The notes beneath the pieces were generated by a model that was not told the origin of the DNA, did no database searches, and saw only the letters and a list, made by a program, of their open reading frames with translations. The translations under genes were made by a program, and so were the position numbers. Of a stretch of 64,000 bases of DNA, positions 10,835 to 21,365 are shown one piece after another; within the stretch, counting starts at the first letter, position 1, and the number at the start of each line of letters is the position of its first letter. This stretch comes from Ariolimax columbianus (lineage: Eukaryota > Mollusca > Gastropoda > Stylommatophora > Arionidae). Location of the stretch: NCBI GenBank assembly GCA_036924085.1, contig JAVGWX010000013.1, positions 48,199,965 through 48,263,964 on the forward strand. Reading direction: 5' to 3'.

Positions 10835-11335
10835 CCAGACAGATCCTCTGAGGAACTGTCTGATGCCTCCGGTGGAGGTCAGCTCGAAGTGCGAAACTGA
10901 ATTCACTGTACATGAAGGGGCCGTGGAGTCTCAAGACGGTTGTTGATGCCTTTTCCTCAAAGACCAAAAGCATTCCTTTTTATTCAGCCTCGAGGGATCA
11001 AGATGCCGAGCAGCGCATGAGCTGCAGTGGTCAGCGACCCACAGCTGACTGCTAGCGTCAGGGCCAGCGAAACAGAGCTGCCAAGACCCATCTACACCTC
11101 CACGCGGTGATCCTGGATAACAGGCTGCAGCAGGGCAGACTGGCTTAGGAGAAGGGATAGAAGAGGGTACTCAAAAAATGCTTGCTGAAGTCGGATGTGT
11201 TGGACCGAAAGGTGCAAATATCGCAATCAAACTGTAAACTACGACACAACGCATTCCTTTCGCTGGACTACATTCTGCCCTTTTAGGGCTTGGCCGCTGG
11301 AGATTGATAACGAACCAAGCCAAACCATGCCATAT
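10835..11335 (+). mobile_element. dispersed family B, decayed RNase H-type LINE 3' region
   Basis: In addition to the shared 330 bp, this copy and those at 21366-21970 and 24843-25710 include an upstream part whose translation in the coding orientation reads VSSKYEAEIT and similar (VSSKCETEF here, CSNYEAEIT at 25.6 kb). This resembles the '(S/C)SNYxAE' block with the second catalytic residue of retrotransposon RNase H. I infer that family B is the 3' part of a LINE. The copies are too decayed for a clade. Confidence 0.5.
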
Positions 11336-11464
11336 AGCATCGATATTTGCTCATCACGCTTGAGAAGTTGCTAGACATTGAAGACATGCTTTTACTCAAA
11401 TAGCGCCTTAGACTACCCACGCCACATTACCTGGCCAACGGGAGTGGGGGGGGGGGGGACATGA

Positions 11465-11550
11465 TCGTGAATTCCGTAGTAGTGAGCGATGGCAGAGGAA
11501 GCTAAACATAGCACAACTGTTTCGAGGACCCAGGTTCGTATCCATCATAT
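11465..11550 (-). mobile_element. family A fragment
   Basis: GTAGTAGTGAGCGATGG...AGCTAAACATAGCACAAC matches the reverse complement of the family A head (compare 41260-41330). No tandem core is attached. Confidence 0.55.
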
Positions 11551-11587
11551 CATCAAAATAGTCATGAATACAGTGGCTTCTGGAAGA

Positions 11588-11682
11588 AAAGAACCAGACA
11601 CTATCATCAGAAATGCCTTGGTATGTACACCACAGGGAAGGCGGAACAGAGGCCGACCTAAGACAACTTGGCATTGAACAGT
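11588..11682 (+). pseudogene. LINE C-terminal fragment
   Basis: Reads DTIIRNALVC then QGRRNRGRPKTTW and a stop, the standard C-terminal end of many LINE ORF2 proteins ('GKRKRGRPKxTWRR'). About 30 codons remain. Confidence 0.6.
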
Positions 11683-12179
11683 AGAGGTCAACATTAGAAT
11701 CAAGAATCAGAAGTTAGACCACTGTACGAAGGACACCTGCAGACGACCGGGTGAAGTGAAAGAAGATTATTGCTGCTATTAACCCTTTATAGTCAAATTT
11801 ATCAAATGTTAAGCTCTCAATGTTCAAGACAGGAATATTAACTGTATGTGTTTCGTGGTTAACATAAAAGGTCATTAAAACTAAATTTATGATTTTTAAA
11901 TTTAACATTACAGCTTTTGTTCATAAATTAAATTTGCCTAAATGACAAGAAATTGTGAATATGCTACATGTGATATCAGATAGGTCGGACGGTAAGTTGT
12001 GATACTCTAGTTCTGTTTTTCACAACCACCGGTTCGCGGACCGTTGTTGGTCCCCAGGAAGGTCCCGCCTGTTCGCGATAGAGTTATTTCGACTTGACCC
12101 ATTAACTGTGGAGTTCGCATTGAGGTGAACTAAGTTCTATTAAATTGTTGTTTGTATATTCAACTACCGATCTGGTGTG

Positions 12180-12345
12180 TTGTTTGCGATTGTTACACAA
12201 TGAGTAGGATTACTCTTTTGTGCGCCCTTAAAAGGATGTTAAGTTGTAGGTTGCAGTAGATTTCTTTACATCCTGAGTGGGCCGATGAAGGTGGATCGTG
12301 GTCCTCCAGGTGGGTTGTGCTATGCTTGGCTTCAACTGAGAGACA
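12180..12345 (+). mobile_element. family A fragment
   Basis: Head-type sequence CACAATGAGTAGGATTACTC, then GTGCGCCCTTAAAAGG and GGTTGTGCTATGCTTGGCTT, as at 57635-57780. It ends in a (GA)n run at 12340-12367. Confidence 0.65.
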
Positions 12346-12527
12346 GAGAGAGAGAGAGAGAGAGAGGGAGTTTATACACCTGAGTTGTGAGTAGTACACA
12401 AATGACCTTTTTTTTCTTACCTTTCGCACATTTTGCTTCTTTCTTCCATTTGCTTGTTTCAAAATTATTCATTCTTTATTTACCTTCACAGCTTTCTGCA
12501 GCCGTTTACAACATTAACGATTATCCT

Positions 12528-12596
12528 TTGCGCACACGTAGGCACACAAACACACGCACGCACACACACGCACGCACACACGCACACACATATAAT
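12528..12596. repeat. (CA)n-type microsatellite
   Basis: Alternating CA/CG dinucleotides (CACACGCACGCACACA and similar) ending before AATTAAAAAAG. Confidence 0.9.
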
Positions 12597-13017
12597 TAAA
12601 AAAGAAACCAAGGAAAGCATATGGAAACAAATGATCTTTCAAACACTCGTTTTATTTATCTCCCCTTACTATCAACAAGCTAGTCATTTCCTTCGCGTTT
12701 TTAATTGTCCTGATTTGTGTACATGCAGGCGCTTCACATCAGTTGTGTACACATATGTTCCTTGCCAGCATCCACTTCAAGTGGCGTATGCAGCCTATTC
12801 ACCAGCTCTGCGTTTTCTCTGCTCTTAAATTAAGAGCAATTCGGAAGGGAAGGCACTTTGAAGTGAAATGAATGAGCTAGCGCTCTGGTAAATGCTAGGG
12901 ATAATAATTGCTCTTTCAAACGTGAGCGCTGTTCGCTTTCTCGATGTAGAATCAGAGGCGTGGCTATAGCCCGTTTATATCTACACTGGGCAATGTTACA
13001 CCAGCATAGGTTGGGTC

Positions 13018-13724
13018 ATATAAAGTAGTAATCCAAAGCGATCGTACCTTAGTAGCCCATTTTCAGTCATGTCTGGCTAAAGGTTGATGCTACCTTGGAG
13101 TAGCAACTCTCTACTGAGTTTTGGGTTTTACTTTTCCTATCGACGTTGTCTCTTCACTTCCCTGTGTTGCATCAGCTTATTTCCGCCCAGCCTGAGGTGG
13201 CTCTTCGGGTGACAGCACCATTTGGATTGGCTTGCAGCTATGTCTTCCCATGGTGTCAAATCCACATCCAAAGCCTCCTATTCCCGCTTACATGTCCCGC
13301 TTACATGTCCCGCTTACATGTCCCGCTTACATGCGTCTTTGAACCGCAGCTGTCGTCGGCCAGCTGTTCTTTCACCACACGTCAGCTGTCGATAGAGATT
13401 ATCTTTGGGATGCGACTGCTTTCCATGCGACGAACATGGCCAAGAAATCGCAGTCTTTGTTGGCGAAGATGAAAAACATGAAAAAGTATTTATTAGAAAT
13501 CGTACACACATATTATATATATATATATATACGATATTAATTTGAGTTGGCAGCCATTACCAGGAAGTGAGTGGCAGGGAACGTGTGAGCCTGCTGAGAA
13601 ATGGACATGCATTACAGCAAGCACGACCTAGATCGTTTTCTTAAATACGCCCATTTATGTAAAAGAGTCCCTGAAACCTGCTAGCAGAGAACGCTCAACA
13701 AAAGTAAAAAAAAAATACTCAAGT
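13018..13724. repeat. left copy of a long direct repeat flanking the 18S-linked retrotransposon
   Basis: These 707 bases are repeated at 20481-21279. The two copies begin with ATATAAAGTAG and end with TACTCAAGT exactly at the ends of the insertion. They agree apart from a (TA)n run (18 nt here, about 110 nt in the right copy) and one G/A difference near 13595. The block contains a - strand LINE C-terminal fragment (RQLRFKDACKRDM) with a 13-bp tandem repeat at 13285-13330. I read it as a target-site duplication. Confidence 0.9.
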
Positions 13725-13734
13725 CTCCGACAGA

Positions 13735-14900
13735 TATCGGGTTGATCCTGCCAGTAGTCATATGCTTGTCTCAAAGATTAAGCCATGCATGTCTAAGTTC
13801 ACACTGTCTCACTGTGAAACCGCGAATGGCTCATTAAATCAGTCGAGGTTCCTTGGATGACACGATCCTACTTGGATAACTGTGGCAATTCTAGAGCTAA
13901 TACATGCTTACCAAGCTCCGACCCTCGCGGAAAGAGCGCTTTTATTAGTTCAAAACCAATCGTCGTTTCCCCTCGCGGGGTTGCGGCGTCCCCACTGGTG
14001 ACTCTGGATAACTTTGTGCTGATCGCATGGCCTCATGTGCCGGCGACGCATCTTTCAAATGTCTGCCCTATCAAATGTCGATGGTACGTGACATGCCTAC
14101 CATGTTTGTAACGGGTAACGGGGAATCAGGGTTCGATTCCGGAGAGGGAGCATGAGAAACGGCTACCACATCCAAGGAAGGCAGCAGGCGCGCAACTTAC
14201 CCACTCCCGGCACGGGGAGGTAGTGACGAAAAATAACAATACGGGACTCTTTCGAGGCCCCGTAATTGGAATGAGTACACTTTAAACCCTTTAACGAGGA
14301 TCTATTGGAGGGCAAGTCTGGTGCCAGCAGCCGCGGTAATTCCAGCTCCAATAGCGTATATTAAAGTTGTTGCAGTTAAAAAGCTCGTAGTTGGATCTCA
14401 GGCGCAGGCGGGCGGTCCGGCTCGCGCCGGTTCACTGCCCGTTGTCTCCTGCCCTACCGTCTGCCGGCTCTCTCCCACGGGTGCTCTTCGCTGAGCGTCC
14501 TGGGTGGCCGGCGCGTTTACTTTGAAAAATTAGAGTGTTTAAAGCAGGCCTCGGCTGCCTGAATAATGGTGCATGGAATAATGGAATAGGACCTCGGTTC
14601 TATTTTGTTGGTTTTCGGAACTGGAGGTAATGATTAACAGGGACAAACGGGGGCATTCGTATTGCGGCGTTAGAGGTGAAATTCTTGGATCGCCGCAAGA
14701 CGAGCTACTGCGAAAGCATTTGTCAAGAATGTTTTCATTAATCAAGAACGAAAGTCAGAGGCGCGAAGACGATCAGATACCGTCGTAGTTCTGACCATAA
14801 ACGATGCCGACTAGCGATCCGCAGGAGTTGCTTCGATGACTCTGCGGGCAGCTTCCGGGAAACCAAAGTGTTTGGGTTCCGGGGGAAGTATGGTTGCAAA

Positions 14901-14949
<49 letters not shown>

Positions 14950-14983
14950 GCGGCTTAATTTGACTCAACACGGCCAACACTGA
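13735..14983 (+). pseudogene. 18S rRNA 5' two-thirds, fused to retrotransposon leader
   Basis: Begins TATCGGGTTGATCCTGCCAG, i.e. the universal 18S 5' end with two changes, and follows metazoan 18S through the CCAGCAGCCGCGGTAATTCC site near 14320 and GGTGAAATTCTTGGATCG near 14674 to TTGACTCAACACGG near 14983. There it leaves 18S: about 17 bases of the normal sequence are missing and leader sequence starts. Scattered substitutions exist (for example around 14030), but most of the length looks like functional 18S. The 3' third of 18S, 5.8S and 28S are absent, so this is not a working rRNA gene. Confidence 0.9.
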
Positions 14984-15109
14984 AACGATTGACATGCCGA
15001 GACCACTCTTCTGGGGTCTAATATGGAACTGGTGCTGGACTTAGACCCCCAGAGATCTGGGGATATGTCCCCTGTGGCTCGGTTTTGTCTGCATCCAGTG
15101 TTTGATAAA
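14914..15109 (+). repeat. 18S-like leader monomer 1
   Basis: Starts GGAATTGACGGAAGGGCACC inside the 18S stretch and continues past CAACACGG into leader sequence. It carries hairpin GGGGTCTAA (15013-15021) / TTAGACCCC (15041-15049), a perfect 9-bp stem with a 19-nt loop. The - strand copy has the same monomer at about 54825-55000. Confidence 0.85.
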
Positions 15110-15293
15110 GGAATTGACGGAAGTGCACTATCAGGAGTGGAGCCTGAGACCTAAGTTAACTTACCACGCCAATACTGCAGAATGACTATCAAAAAGTACA
15201 CCTTCGTGGGGTCTAATAGAGAACATGTGCTGGAATTAGACCCTCGAAAAATTTTTGGGGCTACCCTTTAAGAAACTTGATTGTCTCGCTAAG
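15110..15293 (+). repeat. 18S-like leader monomer 2
   Basis: Starts GGAATTGACGGAAGTGCACT; the most diverged 18S part of the three. Hairpin GGGTCTAAT (15208-15216) / ATTAGACCC (15235-15243) is perfect. I did not find this unit in the second copy of the element, so monomer number differs between copies. Confidence 0.85.
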
Positions 15294-15470
15294 GGAATTG
15301 ACGGAAGGGCACCACCAGGTGTGGAACCTGCGGCTTAATTTGACTGAACACGCCAATACTGTAGAACAACTGACAAATTGAGAGCACTGCCGTTTGGGTC
15401 TAATAATGAACGTACGCTGGTATTAGACTCACGGACGACAAGTCAGCTCTCAAACACTCAAATGAAAGAA
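15294..15470 (+). repeat. 18S-like leader monomer 3
   Basis: Starts GGAATTGACGGAAGGGCACC and keeps 18S likeness further than the others, to ACTGACAAATTGAGAGC. Hairpin GGGTCTAAT (15396-15404) / ATTAGACTC (15422-15430) contains one G-U type pair. A fourth, hairpin-only relic stands at about 15560-15605. Confidence 0.8.
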
Positions 15471-15605
15471 CGCTACGGAAATCGTGTTTAACTCCGCAGA
15501 AACCGCAGATTTCAAATACCTGGTCATTGACAAACAAAAGCCCTCAATAAATTCGTCTGACCAAATAGTGAACGGGTGCTGGAAATAGATCTGAAGACAG
15601 GTCAG

Positions 15606-16547
15606 TTTTACCCTACAAATGACAGGGCGTTGCTACGGAAAACCAACTCAAATCGAGAGGAGCCGCAGACACTTTGGTTCACGTACCAGGCTGATAAGCC
15701 AAGGGCGCGAGGCTACCATGTGGGGGATAACGGCCGAACCCTTGAAAGCCGCAATCCCGCCCAAAATCTCAGCACCACTGCAATGGGAGGCTCCTACATG
15801 CTCGGGACCTGGGGTTTGCGCCCCAGCCCTATCAGGTAGAGCCACAGTAAGAGGTCCTTGCCGCCCGCAAATCAAAGCGGGCGGAAAACTGCTTGATACT
15901 CACCCTATACGGCGATGGGGTGCGAAAAACACCAACCAAAGACTTAGTACCTGGTCGGGGTGTCGAAAACAGTAGAGCAGCCACCACACTGTGAACTGTC
16001 AAGACTCAACCACTGACCATGAGAGTTGCCCGCACACCAGGCGATCAACATCTCTGTGACATTACCAGGCTTGTCCTCTGGCTAAATGCACTCCGGTTAC
16101 GATATCTACCTCTGTACGTTATCAGCCATAACTATCATGCTGGACGCAGAGGAGATGCAGACCAGCGGACATTGCACACCTGCCCCACTGTGTCAACACC
16201 CCAGGTGGCGGGGAATGCTAGGCGTACCATCCCTGCATAGAAGCCAAGAAAATAAAGGGAAAAAGAGATACCCCACTCACATGCAAATGCTACGTTTCTG
16301 GCAGGACGTGACGATCCTGGGATACAGACACACTGGACTGCCTCTCTTCCGGGTAAACCAGTCCATCTCATATATCACATACCATCATTGCACCCTATAG
16401 ACACGAGTAGTGAAGACTCGATAGTCTGGTAAGACAACTTCCATAGGAGAGAAAACTCTGATCGTAAACAACTGCTGCCTTGCAGATAGGCTGGGGACAG
16501 CCAAAGGCTAAGGAGGACATCCCTACAGAAACGCCTGTTGAAATCGG
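15606..16547 (+). other. unique 5' leader of the retrotransposon
   Basis: About 0.9 kb between the 18S-like monomers and the ORF, present also in the second copy (53570-54500, - strand). Small open frames (15576-15839, 15619-15975) show no gag, CCHC or coiled-coil signature, so I do not call an ORF1. Confidence 0.7.
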
Positions 16548-19500
16548 ATGCACGGGGCCGCAAGCCTAACAAAACAGTGCAACGTAAATCACAGTATGAT
16601 GGCAGCACAACCTATTCGAAAAACGTATGGCGCTCATCCTGAGGAGACCCGCCAGGCAGCGATAGCGCCGGGCCCCACGCCTCGAAGGGGCCCACCCTTG
16701 ACTACTGGTGGTCACCCACCCATGTGTCGTGGAGTCAAGGCACATGGCTATGGGGAAACGACTATTGGCCAAAACCTCAAGACCCTCAGAATATTACAGT
16801 GGAATGCGGAGGGAGTCATTAACAAAAAACTTTCCCTAACACACCACCTGCATGAAGGTAAGATTGACGTGGCATGTATCCAGGAAACGCACCTCAACAA
16901 TAACCATAAATTCTCAATCAGAGGATACCAGACTTTCCGTCTAGATAGAGCAGGCCACAAAGGAGGGGTCCTGATACTGACCAGAAACAGCATACCGAGT
17001 AGCACGGTACCTGTCAATCACACCGGACAAGCAGAAATTGTAGGAGTTGACATAATGGCTCAAGAGACGAAGCTCCGCATTTTCAATCTGTACGGACCAC
17101 CAAACAGAGACCTATCGCTCTCGAGTATGGAGGTCAGAGACTCCAACTGCATAGTGGTTGGAGATTTCAACAGCCACTCGGAGAGATGGGGATACTCTGA
17201 CACAGACAGCAGAGGTGACGAAGTGGAAGATTGGGAGATAGATGCAAATCTCTCCCTAATCAATAGGCCGGAGGATAGCCCTAGCTTCTATTCAAGAACA
17301 TGGCATACCACCTCGACTCCAGATTTGGCCTTCTCCACACAGGACATACACTATAAAATAGACCGCCAGGTGCTAAACCAACTGGCAGGTAGCGACCACA
17401 GGCCGATCAGGCTAACCATTGACATGGAAGTAGGCCCACAGGAAACAAAACCGCTCCCACGTTGGAATTACAAACGAGCCGACTGGGACAGATTTGCAAT
17501 CCTGACAGATGGGCTGTGTGAAACCATCAACACACGAAACACCAAAATGAAGCCCATAGTAGAGAGCCTAAGCAAGGCAATAATGCAAGCCGCCACTGAA
17601 ACCATCCCAAGAGGAGCTAGGAAAAACTATAAGCCCTACTGGAATGATGAGTTACAGAAAGTGGAAGATGCGGTAACAAATGCTAGGAACATGGCAGAAC
17701 GAGAAAAATCCGTGGAGGCAAACATCGCCCTCAAAGCCGCCGCGGCGAAGTACAAACACACTCTCAAGCAAACAGCAAGAGAAAGTTGGAAAAATAAAAC
17801 GGAAAGTTTAAACCTGGACAAAGAAGGGAACAAGCTATGGAAGCTAGTCAGAGCCATGAACGACGAAACCCCGTCAAATAAACAAATTACTATCAAGCAA
17901 GGCGAGAACTTGATCACAGGTAAGAAAGCCGCAAACGCCTTTGTCGATCACTATGCCAGAGCAAACCACATCGAGGTCCCTGCAGATAAGCATACAGACA
18001 TTAGCGAAGAGCTAAAGGGGCACGAAAACATAAATACGGCTCCTGAAGAGCACATGATGGCCAAACTAACAATGCGCGAAATGGAAGAGGCTATGAGAAC
18101 ACTAAAGAGAAGGAAATCTCCCGGAAAAGACGGGATAACAAACGAAATGCTGATGGGGCTGGGCCAAACAGCGAAGAAAAAACTACTATCAGTCCTGAAC
18201 CAAAGCTGGAAAAGGGGTATTGTACCCCAGGCATGGAAAGATGCAATACTGGTACCAGTACCAAAAACAGGAAAGGACAAAACAGATCCGAATGGATACA
18301 GGCCCATAAGCCTACTGAGCTGTGTCGGCAAGCTGATGGAACGGATGATAAACACCAGACTGATGTGGCATCTGGAAGAAAAACGAATACTAATTCCACA
18401 GCAAGCCGGCTTTAGACAGCACAGATCCACTGAGGACCAGGTCATCCTCATAGCCCAGGAGATAGAAGATGCCTACCAGGCACAGAAACACACAGTAGCT
18501 GTTTGGGTGGATCTGGAAAAGGCATTTGACAAAGTCTGGAAGGATGGACTTAGAGTCAAGCTAAGAAGAAGTGATGTTTGTGGGAAGATGTACAAGTGGA
18601 TCAACCACTACCTCAAACAAAGAACGGCCAGAGTCCAAGTACAAGGGCAGATGAGCAAAAAGGTGACACTCGAGCAGGGAGTACCCCAAGGGGGAGTACT
18701 GTCACCCACACTCTTCCTGGTATATATAAACGATATCACAGAGAATATACCAAGAAGAGTCCATAGCTCAATGTTTGCAGACGATCTGGCTATGTGGACC
18801 TCTGAAAAGAATCTCACCATAGCAAGAAATCGGATGCAAACGGCCCTAACATCGCTGGAAGAGTGGGCGAACTCATGGCTGGTCAAAATAAACGAGGAGA
18901 AAACCACGTGCACAATATTCTCGCTCTCATTAAAACCCCAAAGTACCAAATTAAGCCTAAATGGCAAAATCCTGCAGCCAAACGACAACCCAACCTATCT
19001 GGGAGTCACATTTGATCGGCGCATGACATGGAAAAGTCAGATTGAGAGAAACCGAATGAAAGCCAGAGAAAGGATGGCGATCATGAGGAAACTTGCTGGC
19101 ACAAGCTGGGGAGCTGACGAAGGCATACTAAAGAAACTGTACACTGGAAGAGTGAGACCAGTTCTCGAGTATGGCATCGCGGCATGGACAACAGCAGCGA
19201 AGGCGAACTTCGATAAAGTTAACAAACTTCAAAACCAAGCCATGAGAATCATAACAGGTGGCATGAAGTCAACGCCAATTGTAGAACTCGAAAAGATTAC
19301 AAAACTGCAATCCATGACCGACAGAAGAGACTGCAGAGCCCAGCTGCAGTCAGAGAAACTCCGAAGACTGACGGACCATCCAATGTACCAGAGGCTAAAC
19401 AATTTGGGAACTGGGAAACTAAAGCGGAGAAACTTTGCAGAAATAGCCAAAGCAAAGATGCACGAAGATCCCATAAACGCACTAACAACACCAAAACCCA

Positions 19501-20456
19501 TCACTACTGTACGAAAACCTACTTGGAGGCAGGATATATTTCCAGAGGTGGTAGAAAATATACCAGGTATTGCAAACAAAAACTGCCAGACCGAAAAAGA
19601 AAGGAGAGACACTACCCTAAGCTTCATAACGAAAAGCTACCCAAGCATGGACTGGACCCATGCATACACCGACGGTTCTGTAACAAACACTACACAGAAC
19701 GGAGGGGCAGGAGCATTCCTGAACCTACCAAATGGCAGAAAAATAACACTGTCATTCGCTACTGGTAAGTACACGAGCAATTTCAGAGCAGAGGCAGAGG
19801 CACTGAGGGCGGCAGTGGAAGAAATGGTAACACACAGTGAAAATGAGAGCCACATAGTCCTGCTGACAGATGCTCTCGAAGTAGTCACAGCGCTAAAAAG
19901 CCAGAAAAACACTGAGCTTAATGACTTAAGAGCAGCACTCTGCAAACTGTGCCAACAGTCCGCACCAAAAAGGGTAGTGGTACAGTGGGTTCCGTCACAC
20001 TGCAACATCCAAGGCAACGAGGAGGCAGACAGACTGGCAAAAGAAGGTGCAAGGCTACCACAAATAGATACCAGTATGACGTACGAAGAGTCAAAACGGC
20101 TTATCAAAGCCAGGTACATGTCCAAATGGGAAACCGAACATACTGGTTACACCAAAAACGATGCCTATTACCAGTTGAACCGAAGAGAGCAGGTCGTTGT
20201 CTTCAGACTTCGCACTGGCCACAACAGACTGAGGTACCACCTCTTCAACAAATTGAAGATAGGGTGTACCGACGAATGCCCGTGCGGTACTGGTAAAATG
20301 ACCACTGAACATCTGCTGCAGAACTGCCCGACATACGAGGATCAGAGAGAGCAGATGTGGCCATTGCCAGTGGAACTGCAAGACAAGCTCTATGGTAGTG
20401 GCGAGAGTCTCAGGATGACCGCCGCTTTTTTCGAGAAAATAATGGTTACTGTCTGA
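16548..20456 (+). CDS. endonuclease-reverse transcriptase-RNase H polyprotein of a non-LTR retrotransposon
   Basis: 1302 codons without a stop. Residues about 78-292 form an AP-endonuclease domain: LQWNAEG, IQETHL, GDFNSH (205-210) and SDHRPI (282-287) carry its metal-binding and catalytic residues. Residues about 510-790 are the reverse transcriptase: WVDLEKAFD (palm Asp 655), GVPQGGVLSP and FADD (743-746). Residues 1038-1175 are RNase H: YTDGS (Asp 1041), AEAEAL (Glu 1082), LLTDA (Asp 1108), and PSHCNIQGNEEAD (His 1151, Asp 1161). A Cys/His cluster C-x3-C-x-C-x8-H-x4-C follows at 1240-1260. All catalytic residues I can check are present, so it may be functional. The family nicks a target and copies its RNA onto the nick. 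The start is the first Met of the frame; residues 1-77 look low-complexity, so a later Met such as 17 or 18 is possible. No separate ORF1 is seen. Confidence 0.9.
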   Translation: MHGAASLTKQCNVNHSMMAAQPIRKTYGAHPEETRQAAIAPGPTPRRGPPLTTGGHPPMCRGVKAHGYGETTIGQNLKTLRILQWNAEGVINKKLSLTHHLHEGKIDVACIQETHLNNNHKFSIRGYQTFRLDRAGHKGGVLILTRNSIPSSTVPVNHTGQAEIVGVDIMAQETKLRIFNLYGPPNRDLSLSSMEVRDSNCIVVGDFNSHSERWGYSDTDSRGDEVEDWEIDANLSLINRPEDSPSFYSRTWHTTSTPDLAFSTQDIHYKIDRQVLNQLAGSDHRPIRLTIDMEVGPQETKPLPRWNYKRADWDRFAILTDGLCETINTRNTKMKPIVESLSKAIMQAATETIPRGARKNYKPYWNDELQKVEDAVTNARNMAEREKSVEANIALKAAAAKYKHTLKQTARESWKNKTESLNLDKEGNKLWKLVRAMNDETPSNKQITIKQGENLITGKKAANAFVDHYARANHIEVPADKHTDISEELKGHENINTAPEEHMMAKLTMREMEEAMRTLKRRKSPGKDGITNEMLMGLGQTAKKKLLSVLNQSWKRGIVPQAWKDAILVPVPKTGKDKTDPNGYRPISLLSCVGKLMERMINTRLMWHLEEKRILIPQQAGFRQHRSTEDQVILIAQEIEDAYQAQKHTVAVWVDLEKAFDKVWKDGLRVKLRRSDVCGKMYKWINHYLKQRTARVQVQGQMSKKVTLEQGVPQGGVLSPTLFLVYINDITENIPRRVHSSMFADDLAMWTSEKNLTIARNRMQTALTSLEEWANSWLVKINEEKTTCTIFSLSLKPQSTKLSLNGKILQPNDNPTYLGVTFDRRMTWKSQIERNRMKARERMAIMRKLAGTSWGADEGILKKLYTGRVRPVLEYGIAAWTTAAKANFDKVNKLQNQAMRIITGGMKSTPIVELEKITKLQSMTDRRDCRAQLQSEKLRRLTDHPMYQRLNNLGTGKLKRRNFAEIAKAKMHEDPINALTTPKPITTVRKPTWRQDIFPEVVENIPGIANKNCQTEKERRDTTLSFITKSYPSMDWTHAYTDGSVTNTTQNGGAGAFLNLPNGRKITLSFATGKYTSNFRAEAEALRAAVEEMVTHSENESHIVLLTDALEVVTALKSQKNTELNDLRAALCKLCQQSAPKRVVVQWVPSHCNIQGNEEADRLAKEGARLPQIDTSMTYEESKRLIKARYMSKWETEHTGYTKNDAYYQLNRREQVVVFRLRTGHNRLRYHLFNKLKIGCTDECPCGTGKMTTEHLLQNCPTYEDQREQMWPLPVELQDKLYGSGESLRMTAAFFEKIMVTV

Positions 20457-20480
20457 CTGTGTACGCAGAAGAAGAAGAAG
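20457..20480 (+). other. very short 3' UTR and (GAA)n tail
   Basis: Only CTGTGTACGCA separates the stop codon from GAAGAAGAAGAAG. The second copy has the same arrangement with a slightly longer tail at 49691-49709 on the - strand. Confidence 0.85.
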
Positions 20481-21278
<798 letters not shown>

Positions 21279-21279
<1 letters not shown>

Positions 21280-21310
21280 ACAGGGTGGCCCAAAAGTCGT
21301 GCTGCCATTT
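21279..21310 (+). mobile_element. possible short transposon end
   Basis: TACAGGGTGGCCCAAAAGTC has the wording of a mariner-type terminal inverted repeat following TA. Only the end is visible before family B sequence begins. Confidence 0.3.
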
Positions 21311-21365
21311 TAAAAACTAACTTTTTATATTTATTTATGTTTGAAAGAACGTTTCCGTACAGAAC

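Larger units (their letters stand above)
13725..20480 (+). mobile_element. full-length non-LTR retrotransposon with an 18S rRNA 5' region
   Basis: A 6756-bp insertion. In order: 10 nt (CTCCGACAGA), about 1.2 kb of 18S rRNA sequence, three to four decayed 18S-like monomers, about 0.9 kb of unique leader, one long ORF, roughly 12 nt of 3' UTR and a (GAA)n tail. There is no LTR, no poly(A) and no ORF1-like gag or CCHC protein. Domain order (AP endonuclease, reverse transcriptase, RNase H) fits the I superfamily of non-LTR elements. The intact ORF and near-identical flanking repeats point to a recent insertion. It lies in sense orientation in the presumed KIF26-like intron. Confidence 0.85.

Noticed and set aside
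13735..14983. A functional 18S rRNA gene
   Set aside because: The 3' third, spacers, 5.8S and 28S are absent; it joins retrotransposon leader and is enclosed by the 707-bp direct repeat.
14914..15470. Self-cleaving ribozyme (HDV-like or hammerhead) in the leader
   Set aside because: I looked for a CTGATGA...GAAA core and for an HDV-type nested fold and could not make one convincingly. Only the simple hairpin is supported; left as a test.
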